The position numbers were made by a program, and so were the translations under genes. A stretch of DNA of 64,000 nucleotides from Gordionus sp. m RMFG-2023 (taxonomy: Eukaryota; Nematomorpha; Gordioida; Chordodea; Parachordodidae). Below, in pieces: positions 57,465 to 64,000 of this stretch; positions within the stretch are counted from its first letter, which is position 1, and each line of letters starts with the position of its first letter. The stretch is taken from the NCBI RefSeq assembly GCF_954871325.1, contig NC_088775.1, forward strand, positions 74,563,561 through 74,627,560, in the 5' to 3' direction. The notes below the pieces were generated by a model. That model did no database searches. It was not told the DNA's origin and saw only the letters and a list, made by a program, of their open reading frames with translations.

Positions 57465-60320
57465 AAGATGTACCATAAAAAAGAGCCATTTGTTATGATG
57501 GTTATTTTTGAACTTTTTAAAATGAATTAGATAAAAATATATATTGTAGACATGTTAAATCAAAATTTCAGTGAAGATGTATCATAGATAAGTGACAATT
57601 GTCATAATCGACATTTTTGAACTTTTTTGAGTTTTTTTATAGCAAATTGCTAAAAATATATATTCTGAACATGTTAAATTAAAAATTCAGTGAGGATGTA
57701 TCATAGATAGGTGACAATTGTCATAATCGTTATTTTTGAACTTTTTTCAATTTTTTTAAAGGAAATAGCTAAAAATATATATTCTAAACATGTTAAATTT
57801 AAAATTCAGTGAGGATATATCATATATAGGTGACAATTGTCATAATCGCTATTTTTGAACTTTTTCAAATTTTTTTAAAGGAAATAGCTAATAATATATA
57901 TTCTAAACATGTTAAATTTAAAATTCAGTGAGGATGTATCATAGATAGGTGACAATTGTCATAATCGTTATTTTTGAACTTTTTTCAATTTTTTTAAAGG
58001 AAATAGCTAAAAATATATATTCTAAACATGTTAAATTAAAAATTCAGTGAGGATGTATCATAGATAGGTGACAATTGTCATAATAGCTATTTTTGAACTT
58101 TTTCAAATTTTTTTAAAGGAAATAGCTAAAAATATATAATCTAAACATGTTAAATTTGAAATTCAGTGAGGATGTATCATAGATAGGTGACAATTGTCAT
58201 AATCTTTATTTTTGAACTTTTTTCAATTTTTTTAAAGGAAATAGCTAAAAATATATATTCTAAACATGTTAAATTAAAAATTCAGTGAGGATGTATCATA
58301 GATAGGTGACAATTGTCATAATCGTTATTTTTGAACTTTTTTCAATTTTTTTAAAGGAAATAGCTAAAAATATATATTCTAAACATGTTAAATTAAAAAT
58401 TCAGTGAGGATGTATCATAGATAGGTGACAATTGTCATAATCGCTATTTTTGAACTTTTTTCAATTTTTTTAAAGGAAATAGCTAAAAATATATTCTAAA
58501 CATGTTAAATTAAAAATTCAGTGAGGATGTATCATAGATAGGTGACAATTGTCATAATCGCTATTTTTGAACTTTTTCAAATTTTTTTAAAGGAAATAGC
58601 TAAAAAAATATATCCTAAACATGTTAAATTAAAATATCAGTGAGGATGTATCACAGATAGGTGACAATTGTCATAATCTTTATTTTTGAACTTTTTTCAA
58701 TTTTTTTAAAGGAAATAGCTAAAAATATATATTCTAAACATGTTAAATTAAAAATTCAGTGAGGATGTATCATAGATAGGTGACAATTGTCATAATCTTT
58801 ATTTTTGAACTTTTTTCAATTTTTTTAAAGGAAATAGCTAAAAATATATATTCTAAACATGTTAAATTAAAAATTCAGTGAGGATGTATCATAGATAGGT
58901 GACAATTGTCATAATCGTTATTTTTGAACTTTTTTCAATTTTTTTAAAGGAAATAGCTAAAAATATATATTCTAAACATGTTAAATTAAAAATTCAGTGA
59001 GGATGTATCATAGATAGGTGACAATTGTCATAATCGCTATTTTTGAACTTTTTTCAATTTTTTTAAAGGAAATAGCTAAAAATATATTCTAAACATGTTA
59101 AATTAAAAATTCAGTGAGGATGTATCATAGATAGGTGACAATTGTCATAATCGCTATTTTTGAACTTTTTCAAATTTTTTTAAAGGAAATAGCTAAAAAA
59201 ATATATCCTAAACATGTTAAATTAAAATATCAGTGAGGATGTATCACAGATAGGTGACAATTGTCATAATCTTTATTTTTGAACTTTTTTCAATTTTTTT
59301 AAAGGAAATAGCTAAAAATATATATTCTAAACATGTTAAATTAAAAATTCAGTGAGGATGTATCATAGATAGGTGACAATTGTCATAATCGCTATTTTTA
59401 AACTTTTTCAAATTTTTTTAAAGGAAATAGCTAAAAAAATATATCCTAAACATGTTAAATTAAAATATCAGTGAGGATGTATCACAGATAGGTGACAATT
59501 GTCATAATCTTTATTTTTGAACTTTTTTCAATTTTTTTAAAGGAAATAGCTAAAAATATATATTCTAAACATGTTAAATTAAAAATTCAGTGAGGATGTA
59601 TCATAGATAGGTGACAATTGTCATAATCTTTATTTTTGAACTTTTTTCAATTTTTTTAAAGGAAATAGCTAAAAATATATATTCTAAACATGTTAAATTA
59701 AAAATTCAGTGAGGATGTATCATAGATAGGTGACAATTGTCATAATCGTTATTTTTGAACTTTTTTCAATTTTTTTAAAGGAAATAGCTAAAAATATATA
59801 TTCTAAACATGTTAAATTAAAAATTCAGTGAGGATGTATCATAGATAGGTGACAATTGTCATAATCGCTATTTTTGAACTTTTTTCAATTTTTTTAAAGG
59901 AAATAGCTAAAAATATATTCTAAACATGTTAAATTAAAAATTCAGTGAGGATGTATCATAGATAGGTGACAATTGTCATAATCGCTATTTTTGAACTTTT
60001 TCAAATTTTTTTAAAGGAAATAGCTAAAAAAATATATCCTAAACATGTTAAATTAAAATATCAGTGAGGATGTATCACAGATAGGTGACAATTGTCATAA
60101 TCTTTATTTTTGAACTTTTTTCAATTTTTTTAAAGGAAATAGCTAAAAATATATATTCTAAACATGTTAAATTAAAAATTCAGTGAGGATGTATCATAGA
60201 TAGGTGACAATTGTCATAATCGCTATTTTTAAACTTTTTCAAATTTTTTTAAAGGAAATAGCTAAAAAAATATATCCTAAACATGTTAAATTAAAATATC
60301 AGTGAGGATGTATCACAGAT
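57465..60320. repeat. 119-bp satellite array, left arm, about 24 copies
   Basis: CAGTGAGGATGTATCATAGA recurs every 119 bp (57688, 57807, 57926 and onward). The first copies are most diverged. Marked variants show higher-order repeats: the short ATATATTCTAAAC form near 58490, 59085 and 59910, and the ATATATCCTAAAC form near 58610, 59205, 59445, 60030 and 60275. This implies block duplications of about 595 and 830 bp. Confidence 0.97.
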
Positions 60321-61299
60321 AAGGGACAAAAAATGGTTATTATATATACGAGTAGTTAGGTACATAATAATCCTTAAGTGATAAAATGAGATGCTAATAT
60401 ATTTCTTGTAATTTTAATTTATAATAAAATTCTTAAATATGTTATTGTCATAGACTGGGTTAGAAAATCAACTATCACATAAACTCATCTATGTTTTATT
60501 CATATTATATTTTTAAGTTTGAGGATATAAAAATATTTCCTCTTTGAAGTTACTAGTTAGGATAAAATTTACTTGGCACATCTTACAATGATATTTATAC
60601 TTGTTTTTTTTTCGAGAATAAATTTTATACGATATCTCATGAAGGAAATTACATATCATTGTAAAGAGAAATAACTTTGTATATATTATCTGCACCCATA
60701 TCTTTTATATCAATCTCTATCGATGACATTTTAAATTATATTGGAAACTAGATTGTGTAGATTTCTAAATATTAATTTAAAAGATTAAGATGCTAGAATT
60801 AATTATAGATATATCTTAATAATTTGTATATGCATTTATTATTTAAAATCTCTCGTTTTAAGCCTATTTAACAAGAAAAATATTGACTGATTCTGTAATT
60901 GATAATAGATATCTATACCTTTATATAATCTATGAGAAAAATTGCTCTTATAATATTCTACTTAATAAAATAGTGAATAATTAACGCCTGAAAAAAAGTA
61001 AGCGCTTTATAACATGGTTCAAAGTTAATCCCAGTATTAATTTTAATGTGTAATTTTTCTCAAGTGTTCAAAATTCTAAATCTTAATATCAAAAACTATT
61101 TTAGTTATCAATTTAAAGTCAAATAATATTAAAACACTAATATTCTCCAGTATTCATAAAAAACAACAGCCTGAAACAAGAACACTAAGCTCAAAACATT
61201 TAAATATTTGATACATTTATAGTTTAAATATTTTTATTTAAATTATATATATTTATTAATGTACAAAAAATTTAATTTAACAATATATATAGATATAAA

Positions 61300-61550
61300 A
61301 ATTATATATAAAATTTATTATTCATGATATTGATATCCCATGAATTTAAACATAAACACTGTTTAAGTGTTTCGGAGGCCATGCGATTTCTTTTCTTTGT
61401 TACGGTGTCCACCCCTCTTGAGAAGACACGCTCGCTCTCAACGGATGTACTTTGCTGCGACAAAAAATCTTTAGCCATCATGCAAAAGTACGGAAAACGC
61501 TCAGAATTACAGTACGACTTAAAAAAACTCGACTTAACACTACATTTTTG
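61300..61550 (-). pseudogene. hAT transposase dimerization domain in the foldback spacer
   Basis: The minus-strand frame reads FPYFCMMAKDFLSQQSTSVE then SERVFSRGVDTVTKKRNRMA and ETLKQCLCLNSW. This is the hAT C-terminal motif in full (MAxDxLSxxxTSxxSERxFSxG...R.RMxxxTLxxCLCLxSW). No upstream catalytic part remains. The motif itself is unbroken, so it was lost from a working transposase fairly recently or is still under some constraint. Confidence 0.85.
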
Positions 61551-62523
61551 AAAAATATGGCTCGCCTAAATTACTAAATTATATTTAAAAAAATTCATAT
61601 TTTATATTAAAAAAATGCATATGGAATCGCAAATACTTGTAAAAAAAATTACAAGTATTTTATTAGTTTAAAAATTCCATATGGAAGTGAAGTGACTATT
61701 TAAATTCTAAAATTAAAAAAGATATTTTATTTTACTTGGCGTGGCACCAGCTAGACGGCAAATTTGTTGAGATTTTCTTTTCTTCATTGTTAGGGATAGG
61801 GATATGATTAATAATCTTTTTTTTTAACTTTCCAAATTTTTTTTATTATTTAGGGTAGCCAAATTAAATTTTAATTTTTTTTTTATTCATTTTTTTTAAA
61901 ATTATAATTCAATTTTAAAGAGTAACATAAATTTTATTAATAAAAGTTGTCCAATTTTCAGGATTAGTCAATATTTTTCTTGCTAAATAGGGTTAAAACG
62001 AGAGATTTTAAATAATAAATGCATATACAAATTATTAAGATATATCTATAATTAATTCTAGCATCTTATTTTAAATTAATATTTAGAAATCTACACAATC
62101 TAATTTCCAATATAATTTAAAATGTCATCGATAGAGATTGATATAAAAGATATGGGTGCAGATAATATATACAAAGTTAATTCTCTGTACAATGATATGT
62201 AATTTCCTTCATGAGATATCGCATAAAATTTATTCTCGAAAAAAAAAACAAGGTATAAATATCATTGTAAGATGTGCCAAGTAAATTTTATCCTAACTAG
62301 TAACTTCAAAGAGGAAATATTTTTATATCCTCAAACTTAAAAATATAATATGAATAAAACATAGATGAGTTTATGTGATAGTTGATTTTCTAACCCAGTC
62401 TATGACAATAACATATTTAAGAATTTTATTATAAATTAAAATTACAAGAAATATATTAGCATCTCATTTTATCACTTAAGGATTATTATGTACCTAACTA
62501 CTCGTATATATAATAACCATTTT

Positions 62524-63615
62524 TTGTCCCTTATCTGTGATACATCCTCACTGATTTTTAATTTAACATGTTTAGGATATATTTTTTTAGCTATTTCCTT
62601 TAAAAAAATTTGAAAAAGTTCAAAAATAGCGATTATGACAATTGTCACCTATCTATGATACATCCTCACTGAATTTTTAATTTAACATGTTTAGAATATA
62701 TATTTTTAGCTATTTCCTTTAAAAAATTAAAAAAGGTTCAAAAATAACGAATATGACAAATGTCACCTATCTATGATACATCCTCACTGAATTTTTAATT
62801 TAACATGTTTAGAATATATATTTTTGGCTATTTCCTTTAAAAAAATTTGAAAAAGTTCAAAAATAGCGATTATGACAATTGTCACCTATCTATGATACAT
62901 CCTCACTGAATTTTAAATTTAACATGTTTAGAATATATATTTTTAGCTATTTCCTTTAAAAAAATTAAAAAAAGTTCAAAAATAATAATGACAATTGTCA
63001 CCTATCTATGATTCATCCTCACTGAATTTTAAATTTAACATGTTTAGAATATATATTTTTAGCTATTTCCTTTAAAAAAATTGAAAAAAGTTCAAAAATA
63101 ACGATTATGACAATTGTCACCTATCTATGATACATCCTCACTGAATTTTAAATTTAACATGTTTAGAATATATATTTTTAGCTATTTCCTTTAAAAAAAT
63201 TTGAAAAAGTTCAAAAATAGCGATTATGACAATTGTCACCAATATATGATATATCCTCACTGAATTTTAAATTTAACATGTTTAGAATATATATTTTTAG
63301 CTATTTCCTTTAAAAAAATTGAAAAAAGTTCAAAAATAACGATTATGACAATTGTCACCTATCTATGATACATCCTCACTGAATTTTTAATTTAACATGT
63401 TCAGAATATATATTTTTAGCAATTTGCTATAAAAAAACTCAAAAAAGTTCAAAAATGTCGATTATGACAATTGCCACTTATCTATGATACATCTTCACTG
63501 AAATTTTGATTTAACATGTCTACAATATATATTTTTATCTAATTCATTTAAAAAAGTTCAAAAATAACCATCATAACAAATGGCTCTTTTCTATGGTACA
63601 TCTTTACTTAAAAAT
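62524..63615. repeat. 119-bp satellite array, right arm (inverted), about nine copies
   Basis: These are reverse-complement copies of the left-arm satellite (TCTATGATACATCCTCACTG every 119 bp). The higher-order variants of the left arm are mostly absent, except for ATATATTTTTTTAGC in the innermost copy. Confidence 0.95.
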
Positions 63616-64000
63616 TTTAAAAAATAACTATGATGGAATAGTTAAATCAGAGCGTTATAATTTAAAGAAGCTTTAAGAAACTTTCCCGCCTATAATATTA
63701 ATATCTACTAAATGTTATTTGACTTTTGGTCGAAAAAAATGATCTAGATATTTGGTTAGGTGAAAAAAAGCAACCCTAACTTTAAGGCGTCTTTAAAAAA
63801 AACGATCCATATTTTGGGTCGGATTGAATAAAACGACCCGATGTTTGAGTCTGAGTCAGAAAAACGACCCAAACTTTGAGTTGGAGTCGAAAAATACGAT
63901 CTATTCAAGTTGGAGTCGAAAAATACGACCCTAACTTCAAGTTTGAGTCGAAAAATACGACCCAAACTTCAAGTTTGAGTCGAAAAATACGACCCAAATT

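Larger units (their letters stand above)
56985..64000. mobile_element. Giant foldback hAT-related element (right end beyond the window)
   Basis: It starts TAGTGTTGTTAATCGGCTTA at 56985, the same tip as the small MITE family. The left arm runs 56985-60895: a GGTCGTTTTTTACGACT-rich minisatellite, unique sequence, about 24 copies of a 119-bp satellite, then a further unique part. The right arm (61968 to the window edge) is the reverse complement with only about nine satellite copies so far. The roughly 1.07 kb spacer holds the C-terminus of a hAT transposase on the minus strand. The tips, the hAT remnant and the related MITEs with 8-bp duplications all point to hAT. The left flank GATGTCAT is the expected duplication to look for outside the window. 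Confidence 0.85.

Noticed and set aside
57465-60320. CRISPR-like array
   Set aside because: The units are contiguous 119-bp satellite copies with no unique spacers, in a eukaryotic transposon arm.

Overview
This is an AT-rich nuclear segment from a eukaryote, almost certainly an invertebrate animal. The main evidence is a gene for Mondo (the MLXIP/MLXIPL, or MondoA/ChREBP, type of bHLH-zipper factor), a family found in animals. Other eukaryotic signs are spliceosomal introns, a mitochondrial-type formyltransferase, LINEs, hAT and MULE transposons, a Helitron and many MITEs. I could not place the species.

Host genes. At 13.5-15.5 kb on the + strand, a short gene resembling TFIIIC subunit 6 (GTF3C6) is followed 19 bp later by an intronless methionyl-tRNA formyltransferase (MTFMT). 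From 45.5 kb down to 26.1 kb on the - strand runs a Mondo gene split into at least 13 exons. I assembled it by hand from family motifs, splice signals and codon phase. Its introns range from 41 bp to about 8 kb. The Mondo N-terminal conserved regions, the bHLH-zipper and the C-terminal dimerization region are all present. One short exon between conserved regions II and III was not found.

Mobile DNA. 0.9-2.6 kb and 10.5-11.6 kb: two copies of one LINE family. 4.8-6.85 kb and 17.2-19.7 kb: two related foldback elements whose arms are built from a GGAAAAG-rich minisatellite; the second carries a MULE transposase remnant. 22.9 kb: a hAT remnant. Mondo intron 12 (26.2-29.5 kb): a nest of decayed transposons. 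Mondo intron 3 (36.7-44.6 kb): a Gypsy-like fossil split by a MITE, a 1 kb palindromic element, a nearly complete hAT with a perfect 8-bp target duplication and a nested MITE, and a second hAT fragment. 46.46-46.88 kb: a long GAAA microsatellite. 47.4-51.1 kb: a broken integrase plus OTU-protease element of Ginger type, itself hit by a MITE. 51.5-55.5 kb: a Helitron with its 3' hairpin end, an internal 146-bp tandem array and a PIF1 helicase; its front end is cut off by another hAT. From 57 kb to past the window end lies a foldback hAT-related element with arms of about 4 kb, made largely of a 119-bp satellite and enclosing a hAT transposase C-terminus.

How it fits together. The host genes are ordinary: mitochondrial initiator tRNA formylation, Pol III transcription, and sugar-responsive transcription. 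Most of the remaining DNA is repeated or decayed transposon. A MITE family with tips TAGTGTTGTTAA(A/T)CGGCT shares its ends with the large foldback element, which suggests one transposase served both.
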